A stretch of 64,000 nt of DNA, from NCBI RefSeq assembly GCF_002158995.1, contig NZ_LOHF01000018.1, positions 62,001-126,000 on the forward strand, read 5' to 3'. The position numbers and the translations under genes are program-made. The stretch comes from Pseudomonas caspiana (GTDB lineage Bacteria > Pseudomonadota > Gammaproteobacteria > Pseudomonadales > Pseudomonadaceae). The notes beneath the pieces were generated by a model. It saw only the letters and a list, made by a program, of their open reading frames with translations, made no database searches and had not been told where the DNA came from. Shown here piece after piece: positions 25,798 to 34,927 of this stretch (position 1 is the stretch's first letter; the number at the start of each line of letters is the position of its first letter).

Positions 25798-27210
25798 GTC
25801 AGGTGGGGCCTTGGCTTTCACCTCACGCGACGGCAATTGCAGAAAGATCCCCGCTGCCAGCATCGCCATCACGCCCACGGTCAGGAACGTCAGTTGAAAC
25901 GCGCCCAGCACGCTGCTGACTTCGCCGGTCGACACTTGCTCGGTAAACCCACCCAACAGCGCCGCTGCGCACGCCACACCGAAGCTCAGGGACAATTGCG
26001 CTACCACCGACAGCAAGCTGTTGCCGCTGGCGGCGCTGGCATCATCCAGATCGATCAGGGTCACGGTGTTCATGGCGGTGAATTGCAGCGAGTTGACCGC
26101 GCCCAGCAGACCCAGATGCACCAGCAGCACCCAATACGGTGTTTGCGCATCTACCAGCGCGATGCTCGACAGCAGAATACCCAGCATCAGCGTGTTGCCG
26201 GTCAGGATGATTCGATAGCCGAGCCGTTCGATCAGCCAGCGCGCGACGGACTTGGCGAACATCGCCGCAGCCGCCAGCGGCAACATGCTCATGCCCGCTT
26301 GCGACGGCGAGTAACCCAGCGCTACTTGCAGCAACAAGGGCATGAGAAACGGCAGGGCACCGCTGCCCAGTCGGGCGAACAGATTGCCAAGAATGCCTAC
26401 CGCGAAGGTGCGAGTGCGGAACAGTGACGGCGCGAACAGTGGCGACTCAACGTGCCCGGCCCGCAGCCAATACGCCGCCAGACAACCAAAGCCTGCGAAC
26501 AACAACAGCACCACGCGCAAGTGCGGCAAATGCAATTCGCCCAGGCCTTCCAGTGCTATCGTGATCAGCACCATCGCCGCGCCAAACAGCGCGAAGCCTA
26601 TGCCGTCAAATTTTGTGCGGCCGCCACTGGCCAGGTTCGGGATGAAATGATGCACCGCCCAGCAACCGAGGATGCCTACCGGGATGTTGATCAGGAAGAT
26701 CCAGTGCCAGCTCAGGTATTCAACCATCCAGCCGCCCATGGTCGGGCCCATCAGAGGACCCAACAGGCCGGGCAGGGTGATGAAGCTCATGATCCGCACC
26801 AGCTCCGAGCGCGGGTAAGCGCGCAGCACGATCAATCGCCCGATGGGCAGCATCAATGCTCCGCCCAGACCCTGAACGATCCTTGCACCCACCAGCATGC
26901 CCAACGAGTTGGACATGGCGCAGAGCAGTGAGCCAAAACTGAACAGCAGGATTGCACTGAAGAAAATCTGTTTGATGCCAAACCGGTCCGCGATCCAGCC
27001 CGAGGCAGGGATCAACAGGGCGATGGTCAGCATGTAGGCGATGACCACCGACTGCATGCGCAGCGGATCTTCCGCGAGCGAGCGGGCCATGGAAGGCAGC
27101 GCAGTATTGAGAATCGTGCCGTCCAGGCTCTGCATGAAGAACGCGATAGCGACTACCCAAGGCAGCCAGCGCAGGGTTTTTTCATCCAGAAGCGGCGTGG
27201 TGGTCGGCAT
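25792..27210 (-). CDS. MFS transporter, DHA2/MdtD-like drug exporter
   Basis: The 472-aa protein has about 14 hydrophobic segments and the DHA2-family motif SLDGTILNTALPSMARSL in the first one, followed by ASGWIADRFGIKQIF. It resembles MdtD/HsrA-type exporters, inner-membrane H+-coupled efflux proteins, but no accessory membrane-fusion gene is next to it. The substrate is unknown. The last codons (PPDR) and the TAG stop come from the neighbouring REPIN, so the C-terminus was probably reset by the repeat. Confidence 0.85.
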   Translation of the reverse strand: MPTTTPLLDEKTLRWLPWVVAIAFFMQSLDGTILNTALPSMARSLAEDPLRMQSVVIAYMLTIALLIPASGWIADRFGIKQIFFSAILLFSFGSLLCAMSNSLGMLVGARIVQGLGGALMLPIGRLIVLRAYPRSELVRIMSFITLPGLLGPLMGPTMGGWMVEYLSWHWIFLINIPVGILGCWAVHHFIPNLASGGRTKFDGIGFALFGAAMVLITIALEGLGELHLPHLRVVLLLFAGFGCLAAYWLRAGHVESPLFAPSLFRTRTFAVGILGNLFARLGSGALPFLMPLLLQVALGYSPSQAGMSMLPLAAAAMFAKSVARWLIERLGYRIILTGNTLMLGILLSSIALVDAQTPYWVLLVHLGLLGAVNSLQFTAMNTVTLIDLDDASAASGNSLLSVVAQLSLSFGVACAAALLGGFTEQVSTGEVSSVLGAFQLTFLTVGVMAMLAAGIFLQLPSREVKAKAPPDR

Positions 27211-27288
27211 TTGGGTCCTTGTCTTAGGAAGTGATCCTGAGGCTGGTTGATATCCTGTGGAGCGCCACCCCGGTCGGTCGATATCTCC

Positions 27289-27305
27289 TGTGGGAGATTC
27301 TACGG
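27289..27305 (+). repeat. solitary REP fragment TGTGGGAGATTCTA
   Basis: This short element recurs at 30413 and 34794, each time just ahead of a full REPIN. It looks like one arm of a repeat without a partner. Confidence 0.5.
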
Positions 27306-27316
27306 TCGCATAGCTG

Positions 27317-27410
27317 ACGTGGGACCGGCTTTAGCCGGGAAAGCTGCATTCCTGATCACAAAAGTGCAATGGATGTACTGGCCTCTTCCCGGCTAAAGCC
27401 GGTCCCACGT
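27317..27410. repeat. REPIN, family A
   Basis: ACGTGGGACCGGCTTTAGCC and its perfect complement arm, between the MFS gene start and the PmbA-like gene 3' end. Confidence 0.9.
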
Positions 27411-27472
27411 CATCGCCCGCAAGACCTGTGCTCCCACAAAATCATCATTCCACAGTGGTTTTTCAGCGGTCT

Positions 27473-28798
27473 TTACAACGTCAACGTCAACTTGCTGATC
27501 AACGCACCGGGCAGCTGGCTAGAAGCTGTCTGGCGCTGACTATAGGTACTTGTGGACAGAATCAGTTCCCGCTCTCTGGTCAAATCTTCCAGTGCGCTGC
27601 CCAGCAGGCTGTAAGCGCTGTCGTCGAAACGCATGGTGCTGACCGGGGCCTGGATTTTGCCATCTTCCACCCAGAAGGTCGCAAAACGGGTCATGCCGGT
27701 CAGGCGCGCAGCGGGCTGGTCGGAGTAGTTCAAGTACCACAGGTTTCCGATGTACAAACCTGTGCCGATCTTCTCCAGAATCTGCTCCAGTTCCAGGCTA
27801 CCGCCCGCCATGCTCAACGAGTTCGGTGCTTCCCAAGGCTCAGCGCCGTTGGCTGCCAAACCATACTCGGCAGCACTGGCGGAACCCACCAGTTGCTCGC
27901 CGCCTTTACCTTCACGAATCAATGCCAGATCCCGACGTGGATAGCCTTCGCCGGAAAACGCCGGGGAAAGCGAACCGCTGACCTGCTCGTCGAGGCTCAC
28001 CAGCGGACTGAACTGAGCATCGCCGCTATACAGCCGCTGTAATGGACTTGTCTTGTTCGCCAGCGACTGCGCCGAGAAACCGCCCCAGCACAGCATGCCG
28101 ATGATTTCATCCATGGCTGCCGGGGCCAGATACGCACGGTATTGACCCGGCGCCAGAGTTTTCAGCGGCTTGCCAAGAAACTCCAGTTGTTCGCGAGCCA
28201 GTTCGAAGCGACGTGCAAAACCGTCGTCACTCCAGTCGTGCCCGGCGTAGTTGGCTTTGACCGCCTGACCGTTCTCGTGAAACAGACTCCAGTCGAAATT
28301 GAAGCTGTTGGCTTCATGCCAGCCGAACGCGCCCCACGAGCTGGCGAAACCGCGATACAGCGGTCCTGCAGCATAGAAACCAACCAGATCCAGCCCTTCG
28401 CCAAGCTGAGCGATTTGTCCAACCACATGTTCGCTGTCCGGCAACGGCAAGTCTTGAACGTTTGTGTTCTGCCACGCTTCGGTGTTGGGCTTGAGGTAAG
28501 GATCTTTCGGCAACAGCGCTACCGTTTCACGCAGTTGCTCCAAGGCCTCGCTCAAACGCTGACGATCAAGCTCGCCGTCGCCGCTGAGGGTCAGTTGCAA
28601 GTCGGCGTGGCGCTCGTCGTTGATCAGCTTGAGGGTCACGCTGGCCTGTTGCACATGGCCGACCTGACGCACTTTGGCGTGATTGAAACGAATGAAGTCC
28701 GACTCTTCGGCGTTGTAGGCGAGGGTGAAGCGCTCTTGATCGCTGATCGCACCGTTGAGTACTGCGACCAGTGCCTGAAATTGCTGTTGATGCGACAT
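27473..28798 (-). CDS. TldD/PmbA family protein, PmbA(TldE)-like subunit
   Basis: The 441-aa product is the HExxxH-lacking partner type of the TldD/TldE pair. Such heterodimers are zinc proteases that process peptides (microcin B17 and the CcdA antitoxin in E. coli). Recognisable are an N-terminal domain with SVTLKLINDERHADLQLTLS and a C-terminal half with GGFSAQSLANKTSPL and DQPAARLTGMTRFATFWVED. Its ATG overlaps the stop of the TldD-like gene by one base (TGATG), so the two are translationally coupled. Pseudomonas usually also carries a canonical tldD/pmbA pair elsewhere; this is probably the second set. Confidence 0.8.
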   Translation of the reverse strand: MSHQQQFQALVAVLNGAISDQERFTLAYNAEESDFIRFNHAKVRQVGHVQQASVTLKLINDERHADLQLTLSGDGELDRQRLSEALEQLRETVALLPKDPYLKPNTEAWQNTNVQDLPLPDSEHVVGQIAQLGEGLDLVGFYAAGPLYRGFASSWGAFGWHEANSFNFDWSLFHENGQAVKANYAGHDWSDDGFARRFELAREQLEFLGKPLKTLAPGQYRAYLAPAAMDEIIGMLCWGGFSAQSLANKTSPLQRLYSGDAQFSPLVSLDEQVSGSLSPAFSGEGYPRRDLALIREGKGGEQLVGSASAAEYGLAANGAEPWEAPNSLSMAGGSLELEQILEKIGTGLYIGNLWYLNYSDQPAARLTGMTRFATFWVEDGKIQAPVSTMRFDDSAYSLLGSALEDLTRERELILSTSTYSQRQTASSQLPGALISKLTLTL

Positions 28799-30240
28799 CA
28801 GGCATCCCCTCCGAATACATCGACTTGCTTGAACACACAGGCGGGCGAGGCATGGCCCACGCGCACCACTTGATTGGGTTCGCCTTTACCGCAGTTGGGC
28901 GTGCCCAATACTTTGAAGGTACTGGCGTCGCCCACGGCGCTGAGGTTTTTCCAGAACTGCGCGGAAATTGCCCGGTAGTTCGGGTTCTTCACCACACCTT
29001 TGAGTTCGCCGTTCTCGATCAACTGGCCCCACTCGCAGCCGAACTGGAATTTGTTGCGCGCATCATCGATGGACCACGAGCGGTTGGTGGACATCAGCAC
29101 GCCATGTTCGATGCCGCCAATCAACTGGTCGAGGGACTTATCCCCAGGCTCGATGTTGAGGTTGGCCATGCGATCAATCGGTGGCCGGTTCCAGTTGCAG
29201 GCGCGGCTGTTGGCGACGCCTGGCAGGTCAGCGCGGTATTGCGACAGTGCGCCGCCCAATGGCCTTTCCAGCACGCCGTTGCGAATCAGGAACTGCTTGC
29301 TGGCCGGCGTGCCGTCATCGTCGTGGCTGTAGCTCGCCAGTTGCTCAGGAATGTCCGGGTCGAAGGTCACGTTGAGCAATTCGGAACCGTATTGCAGATG
29401 ACCGAAATCACTGGCCTTCACAAAACTGGTACCGGCGTAGTTGCGCTCGTCACCGAGGATGCGATCCAGCTCCAGCGGGTGGCCGATGGACTCATGGATT
29501 TGCAGGATCATCTGGTCCGGCGTCAACAGCAGATCGCGAGGGCCGTTCGGCGTGTTCGGGGCCATGATCAGTTGCAAGGCCTGATCGGCGACTTTGCTTG
29601 CCGCGCCCACCAGTCCGCAACTGCTGATCACTTCCGCGCCGCCCTGCTGGCCGAAGTTGTCCCGGCCCAGGCTACGGGTCTGGCTGTCGCTGCCGTCATA
29701 GGCGGTAACGGTCATGCCCGGATAGACAAAACGCTGCGCCCGACGAATCTGTGCGCCTGCGTTATTCAGATAAATCTGCTCGACGTTTTCCAGGCCGAGC
29801 GTGACTTGCCAGTTCACCAGTCGCTCGTCTTTGGGCACGGCGCTGGATTCGCTGAGCAACAGCTGGAGGCAATCGCTCAAGGGCGGGAAGGCGTCCTGCA
29901 AATGTGGCGAAAGGTAGTCAGCCTGCGCGGTCGCAACAGGTTGATCGCTGAGGTCCAGCAGGGCATGAGGGGCGAGCCTGCGGGCGTGGGCTTCGGCTTG
30001 CTCCAGCGCGGCTTGCAGACCCCGTTGCGAAATGTCCCGCGTCGCTGCGTAAGCTTCGACGCCGTTGAGGCGCACGGTCAGCATCGCGCCTTCGTCAGTG
30101 CTCAAGTGCGGCGGTTCAGCGACGTTCTTGCGCACGCAAAGATGCTGGCTGGTTTGACGGACATAACGCAGGGAGAAGAACTGGGCACGGCTCTGCAAGG
30201 CGGAAAACCGCTGCTGGAGCTGAGCGGAAAAATCGAACAT
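28798..30240 (-). CDS. TldD-like metalloprotease subunit
   Basis: This 480-aa protein carries the TldD active-site motif HESIGHPLELDRILGDE (HExxxH, near residues 280-295). A conserved Cys-containing region (VFKQVDVFGGD) sits at the C-terminus. In the TldD/E complex this subunit binds zinc and cleaves partly unfolded peptides threaded into the barrel. It is followed, with a one-base overlap, by the PmbA-like partner. The natural substrate is unknown; no RiPP precursor gene was seen beside it. Confidence 0.82.
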   Translation of the reverse strand: MFDFSAQLQQRFSALQSRAQFFSLRYVRQTSQHLCVRKNVAEPPHLSTDEGAMLTVRLNGVEAYAATRDISQRGLQAALEQAEAHARRLAPHALLDLSDQPVATAQADYLSPHLQDAFPPLSDCLQLLLSESSAVPKDERLVNWQVTLGLENVEQIYLNNAGAQIRRAQRFVYPGMTVTAYDGSDSQTRSLGRDNFGQQGGAEVISSCGLVGAASKVADQALQLIMAPNTPNGPRDLLLTPDQMILQIHESIGHPLELDRILGDERNYAGTSFVKASDFGHLQYGSELLNVTFDPDIPEQLASYSHDDDGTPASKQFLIRNGVLERPLGGALSQYRADLPGVANSRACNWNRPPIDRMANLNIEPGDKSLDQLIGGIEHGVLMSTNRSWSIDDARNKFQFGCEWGQLIENGELKGVVKNPNYRAISAQFWKNLSAVGDASTFKVLGTPNCGKGEPNQVVRVGHASPACVFKQVDVFGGDA

Positions 30241-30412
30241 GCAGAGTCATCCTTGTTCGGGTGAGGCCGGGAGATTAAGCGTTGTCTGGTCGGACGTCTT
30301 TGCAAATCAATTCGCGAAGGGCGCGACGCGGTGTTGCGCTGAAACGATGGCGCTAGATTAGGCCTGTGGCCATGTCGGGATCAAGCGCGGCTCCCGAGAG
30401 GAATGCGATCTA

Positions 30413-30428
30413 TGTGGGAGATTCTATG
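30413..30428 (+). repeat. solitary REP fragment TGTGGGAGATTCTATG
   Basis: Second copy of the unpaired element, 24 bases before a family-A REPIN. Confidence 0.5.
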
Positions 30429-30451
30429 TTTGCCCGCAAGCTAATGCGACG

Positions 30452-30544
30452 ACGTGGGACCGGCTTTAGCCGGGAAGGCGGCATTTCTGCGGATGAAGAT
30501 TCATCGTCTGTACCGGCCTCTTCCCGGCTGAAGCCGGTCCCACG
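30452..30544. repeat. REPIN, family A
   Basis: ACGTGGGACCGGCTTTAGCC and complement arm (one change), between the TldD-like start and the betA 3' end. Confidence 0.9.
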
Positions 30545-30580
30545 TCATCAGTGATTCCCACAGGATTTGTATTTCAGGTT

Positions 30581-32284
30581 TTACTGCGCAGTACGGCTCA
30601 CTTCCCGCACTGGCTTGCCACGTGCTGGCTTGTCACCCGCGACGAAGTAATCGGCAGTGCTGCGAGGCAGCGGTGCGCGGCCGCGGATCTTGTCGGCGAT
30701 TTTCTCGGCGATCATGATCGTTGGTGCGTTCAGGTTACCGGTGGTGATCAGCGGCATGATCGAGGCATCGACCACACGCAGGCTTTGCATGCCATGCACG
30801 CGGCCTTCGCCATCGACTACGGCCATTTCATCGGTGCCCATCTTGCACGAGCAGGACGGGTGATAAGCCGTCTCGGCGTGTTCACGAATGAACGTGTCGA
30901 GGTCTTCATCCGACTGCACTTCGATGCCAGGGCTGATCTCGCGGCCACGGTATGGGTCGAGCGCAGGCTGCTGCATGATTTCCCGGGTCAGGCGGATGCC
31001 GTCGCGGAATTCCTGCCAGTCCTGCTCGCTGGCCATGTAGTTGAACAGGATGCTTGGGTAGTCACGCGGGTTCTTCGATTTGACCTGCACACGACCGCGA
31101 CTTGGCGAGCGCATGGAGCCCACGTGAGCCTGGAAACCATGCTCTTTGACGCCCTTGGTGCCGTTGTAGTTAATCGCTACAGGCAGGAAGTGGTACTGAA
31201 TATTCGGCCATTCGAATTCTTCGCTGGAACGAATAAAACCGCCCGCTTCGAACTGGTTGCTGGCGCCGATACCCGTGCCCAGGAACATCCACTCTGCACC
31301 GATGGCAGGCTGGTTCCACCACAGCAGTGACGGGTACAGCGACACCGGTTGAGTGCAGGAGTATTGCAGGTACATCTCCAGGTGGTCCTGAAGGTTCTGG
31401 CCGACACCTGGCAGGTCATGAACCACAGGAATATCCAGCGCGTTCAGAACTTCAGCCGGGCCTACACCGGAGCGCTGCAGAATCTGCGGCGAAGCAATCG
31501 CGCCGCTGCACAGCAAGACTTCCTTGCGTGCACGGGCTTCGATGCGTGCATCACTGTCACCCACCAGATAGCTCACGCCGACTGCTTTTTTGCCGTCGAA
31601 CAGAATGCGGTCTGTCAGGGCGTGAGTGACGATGGTCAGGGTGTCACGCTTCTTGGCTTCATCCAGATAACCGCGAGCGGTGCTGGCGCGACGGCCTTTG
31701 GGCGTCACAGTGCGGTCCATGGGACCAAAGCCTTCTTGCTGATAACCATTGAGGTCATCGGTACGCGGGTAACCGGCCTGCACACCGGCTTCGACCATGG
31801 CGTGGAACAACGGGTTATTGCCCGCTTTCGGCGTGGTCACGCTGACCGGACCGTCGCCGCCGTGATAGTCGTTGGCGCCGATGTCGCGGGTTTCGGCTTT
31901 GCGGAAATACGGCAGGCAGTCTGCGTAGGTCCAGTCTTCCAGACCTGGGTTTTTTGCCCAGCCGTCGTAGTCCATCGCATTGCCGCGGATGTAGCACATG
32001 CCATTGATCAGCGACGAACCGCCGAGGCCTTTGCCGCGACCGCATTCCATACGCCGCCCGCCCATGTGTGGCTCTGGATCAGTTTCGTAGGCCCAGTTAT
32101 AGCGACGGCCTTGCAGCGGGAATGCCAGAGCAGCCGGCATTTGTGTACGGAAATCCAGACGATAGTCCGGGCCGCCGGCTTCCAGCAGCAGAACGGTGAC
32201 GCCCGCGTCTTCGGTGAGACGGGCTGCCAAGGTGTTACCGGCCGAACCTGCGCCGATGATGATGTAATCGAATTCCTGGGACAT
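30581..32284 (-). CDS. betA: choline dehydrogenase
   Basis: This 567-aa GMC-family flavoenzyme oxidises choline to betaine aldehyde at the membrane. The FAD-binding motif is at the N-terminus (DYIIIGAGSAGNTLAARL), followed by the GMC signature (GRGKGLGGSSLINGMCYIRG). The C-terminal catalytic region has YHPSCSCKMG and NLNAPTIMIAEKIADKIRG. It is the last gene of betI-betB-betA. A REPIN in the 174-base gap after betB could lower its expression relative to betB (inference). Confidence 0.96.
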   Translation of the reverse strand: MSQEFDYIIIGAGSAGNTLAARLTEDAGVTVLLLEAGGPDYRLDFRTQMPAALAFPLQGRRYNWAYETDPEPHMGGRRMECGRGKGLGGSSLINGMCYIRGNAMDYDGWAKNPGLEDWTYADCLPYFRKAETRDIGANDYHGGDGPVSVTTPKAGNNPLFHAMVEAGVQAGYPRTDDLNGYQQEGFGPMDRTVTPKGRRASTARGYLDEAKKRDTLTIVTHALTDRILFDGKKAVGVSYLVGDSDARIEARARKEVLLCSGAIASPQILQRSGVGPAEVLNALDIPVVHDLPGVGQNLQDHLEMYLQYSCTQPVSLYPSLLWWNQPAIGAEWMFLGTGIGASNQFEAGGFIRSSEEFEWPNIQYHFLPVAINYNGTKGVKEHGFQAHVGSMRSPSRGRVQVKSKNPRDYPSILFNYMASEQDWQEFRDGIRLTREIMQQPALDPYRGREISPGIEVQSDEDLDTFIREHAETAYHPSCSCKMGTDEMAVVDGEGRVHGMQSLRVVDASIMPLITTGNLNAPTIMIAEKIADKIRGRAPLPRSTADYFVAGDKPARGKPVREVSRTAQ

Positions 32285-32322
32285 TACTGCACCCTCTAAA
32301 AAAATGTTTGAGGTCTACGGTC

Positions 32323-32415
32323 CCTGTAGGAGTGAGCTTGCTCGCGATTGCGGTGGTTCTGGAAAAATACCGGTGTCTGACACACCGCAATCGCGAGCAA
32401 GCTCACTCCTACAGG
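32323..32415. repeat. REPIN, family B variant, inside the bet operon
   Basis: CCTGTAGGAGTGAGCTTGCT and the perfect complement arm, between betB stop and betA start. Confidence 0.9.
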
Positions 32416-32458
32416 ATCCGGGCGGCAACTTGCTCGCCGCCTGGAGGGGACGGCGTTC

Positions 32459-33931
32459 CTAGAACACCGACGCGTAATCACCCAACTCAACCTGAACAGA
32501 CTTGATCCGCGTGTACTGCGCCAACGAGCTGATGCCGTTTTCGCGGCCTACACCGGATTGCTTGTAGCCACCGACCGGCATCTTCGCGTCGGATTCGCCC
32601 CAGGCGTTGATCCAGCAGATACCGGCTTCAAGCTGATGAATCACGCGATGCGCGCGGTTCAGGTCTTTGGTGACGATGCCTGCTGCCAGACCGAAATCAG
32701 TGTCGTTGGCGCGGCGGATGACTTCTTCTTCGGTGTCGTAACCGAGGATGCTCATCACTGGGCCGAAGATTTCTTCCTGGACGATTTTCATGTCGTCTGT
32801 GCAATCAGTGAAAACCGTAGGGGCCACATAAGCGCCTTTGGCCAACTCACCTTCAGTCAGTCGCTCGCCACCGGCCAGCAAGCGTGCGCCTTGCTCTTTG
32901 CCGGACGCGATGTAGCCCAGTACGTTTTCCATGTGGGCGAAACTCACCAGCGGGCCGAAATTGGTATTTTCGTCTTCCGGGTCGCCGACACGTATGCGCT
33001 TCACAAGCTCCAGAATTTTTGCTTCAAACGCAGCCTTCAACGCGTTGGGTACGAACACCCGAGTGCCGTTGGTGCAGACCTGACCGGAGCTGTAGAAGTT
33101 GGCCATCATCGCAACGTCGGCCGCGCGATCCAGATCAGCGTCGTCGAAGACGATCAGCGGCGACTTGCCACCCAGTTCCATGGTCACTTCTTTCAGGGAC
33201 GAACCCGAAGCGCTGGCCATGACTTTCTTGCCGGTTTGCACGCCGCCGGTGAACGAGATCTTCTCGATGCGCGGGTGCTCGGTCAACCAGCTGCCGACTT
33301 CAGCGCCGGTGCCCGGCAGTACGTTGAACACGCCATCCGGTACGCCTGCTTCGGTGTAGATTTCAGCCAGCTTCAAGGTGGTCAGCGAAGTGACTTCGCT
33401 CGGCTTGAAGATCATCGCGTTACCGGCAGCCAGCGCCGGAGCGGACTTCCACAAAGCGATCTGGATCGGGTAGTTCCAGGCGCCGATACCGGCGACCACA
33501 CCCAGCGGCTCGCGGCGTGTGTAGACGAAAGAAGAGGTGCGTAGCGGGATCTGCTCGCCTTCGATGGCAGGCACCAGACCTGCGTAATATTCCAGCACGT
33601 CTGCACCGGTGACGATGTCAACGTATTTGGTTTCAGAGAATGCTTTGCCGGTGTCCAGGGTTTCCAGCGCGGCCAGTTCATCGTTGCGTTCACGCAGGAT
33701 GTCCACGGCACGGCGCAGGATGCGCGAGCGCTCCATGGCGGTCATTTCGGCCCAGATTTTCTGACCTTTTTCGGCGCTGACTACGGCGCGTTCAACGTCT
33801 TCTTTGGAGGCACGCTGGACTTGAGCCAACAGCTCACCGTTGGCAGGGTTGATAGCGTCGAAAGTCGCATTGCTGGTGGCGTCGACGTAACCGCCGTCGA
33901 TGTAGAGTTTTTGCTGTTCGAAACGGGCCAT
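32459..33931 (-). CDS. betB: betaine aldehyde dehydrogenase
   Basis: This 490-aa NAD(P)-dependent aldehyde dehydrogenase converts betaine aldehyde to glycine betaine. Visible are the catalytic Glu in TMELGGKSPLIVFDDADL, the catalytic Cys in FYSSGQVCTNGTRVF, the cofactor region PWNYP (in GAWNYPIQIALWKSAPAL) and ISFTGGVQTGKKV. The C-terminal EAGICWINAWGES is typical of BetB. It lies between betI and betA, in the usual order. Confidence 0.96.
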   Translation of the reverse strand: MARFEQQKLYIDGGYVDATSNATFDAINPANGELLAQVQRASKEDVERAVVSAEKGQKIWAEMTAMERSRILRRAVDILRERNDELAALETLDTGKAFSETKYVDIVTGADVLEYYAGLVPAIEGEQIPLRTSSFVYTRREPLGVVAGIGAWNYPIQIALWKSAPALAAGNAMIFKPSEVTSLTTLKLAEIYTEAGVPDGVFNVLPGTGAEVGSWLTEHPRIEKISFTGGVQTGKKVMASASGSSLKEVTMELGGKSPLIVFDDADLDRAADVAMMANFYSSGQVCTNGTRVFVPNALKAAFEAKILELVKRIRVGDPEDENTNFGPLVSFAHMENVLGYIASGKEQGARLLAGGERLTEGELAKGAYVAPTVFTDCTDDMKIVQEEIFGPVMSILGYDTEEEVIRRANDTDFGLAAGIVTKDLNRAHRVIHQLEAGICWINAWGESDAKMPVGGYKQSGVGRENGISSLAQYTRIKSVQVELGDYASVF

Positions 33932-34045
33932 AAAGTCCTCGCAAATTCAGAGTGGCTGGCGATGACTGACGTCAGGTTGCCTTAGCGATTTGGGCAACTT
34001 TGGTGCGTAGTCGTTCGGTGCTCGCCTCATCAAATGTGAAACGTT

Positions 34046-34639
34046 TCAGCTCACCGCTTTCGCCAGTTGGAAATCCATGTATTCGTAGGCGATTTGCAGC
34101 GCCTGATCGGTGTCGAACTCATCGCCCGACAGCGCGCCGCGTAGCCATAAACCGTCGATCAGTGCCGCAAGACCGCGGGCCGCGCTACGCGCTTGCTCCG
34201 GTGCCAGTACGCGGCGGAACTGACAGCACAGGTTTGAATACAGACGGTGATCGTTGATCCGCTGCAGCCTGTGCAATGACGGGTGGTGCATGCTGGTGGC
34301 CCAGAAGGCCAGCCAAGTTTTCATTGCCGGGCCGTTGACCTGGCTGGCGTCGAAGTTGCCCTCGATGATCACTTGCAGATGCGCCCTTGGGCTGTCATCG
34401 GTGAGGGCCTGACGACGTTCACGTACGGTCAGGATCAGGGCATTCATCAGGTGGCGCATGGTGGCTGCGATCAGGCCGTTCTTGTCCTGAAAGTAGTGGC
34501 TGATGATGCCGTTCGAGACGCCTGCCAGACGAGCAATCAGCGCAATGCTGGCGTCGCCCATGCCGACTTGATCGACCGCTGTAAGCGTGGCCTGGATCAA
34601 CTGCTGACGGCGTATAGGTTGCATACCGACCTTGGGCAT
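34046..34639 (-). CDS. betI: TetR-family choline-responsive repressor
   Basis: At 197 aa it has the length of BetI. The N-terminal HTH (RRQQLIQATLTAVDQVGMGD, then IARLAGVSNGIISHYFQDK) is characteristic, and the C-terminal ligand domain contains AFWATSMHHPSLHRLQRIND. BetI represses bet genes until choline (or betaine aldehyde) releases it. The palindrome ATTGAACGTTCAAT 71 bases upstream is its likely operator. First gene of betI-betB-betA. Confidence 0.95.
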   Translation of the reverse strand: MPKVGMQPIRRQQLIQATLTAVDQVGMGDASIALIARLAGVSNGIISHYFQDKNGLIAATMRHLMNALILTVRERRQALTDDSPRAHLQVIIEGNFDASQVNGPAMKTWLAFWATSMHHPSLHRLQRINDHRLYSNLCCQFRRVLAPEQARSAARGLAALIDGLWLRGALSGDEFDTDQALQIAYEYMDFQLAKAVS

Positions 34640-34709
34640 TCGCTAAATCTCCTGATTCGCCTGACTGATCGCTCTGCCCAAAAAGGCTCAGCCAGTCTAA
34701 AGATTTTTT

Positions 34710-34723
34710 ATTGAACGTTCAAT
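34710..34723. promoter_or_regulatory. candidate BetI operator upstream of betIBA
   Basis: A perfect 14-base palindrome ATTGAACGTTCAAT in an AT-rich setting, where the betI promoter is expected. TetR-type repressors bind such sites. Confidence 0.6.
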
Positions 34724-34793
34724 CAATAAAAAATGATGGGCGTGCGGAAAGCCTTGTAGATGCACATGTGTGGGCGATGAAATTCGGTTCCCT

Positions 34794-34809
34794 TGTGGGA
34801 GATTCTATG
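34794..34809 (+). repeat. solitary REP fragment TGTGGGAGATTCTATG
   Basis: Third copy of the unpaired element, followed 12 bases later by a family-B REPIN. Confidence 0.5.
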
Positions 34810-34820
34810 TTCGCCTTCTA

Positions 34821-34909
34821 TGTGGGAGCAGAGCTTGCTCGCGATAAACGATAACGCGGTGTTTCTTAAAACTGCGTCTCATGCATCGCGAGCAAGCTCT
34901 GCTCCCACA
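34821..34909. repeat. REPIN, family B
   Basis: TGTGGGAGCAGAGCTTGCTC and perfect complement arm, between betI promoter region and the cbcV 3' end. Confidence 0.9.
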
Positions 34910-34927
34910 AGGGGCTGTGGTGTGCTT

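Noticed and set aside
28771..30264. 497-aa plus-strand open frame
   Set aside because: Antisense shadow of the TldD-like gene.
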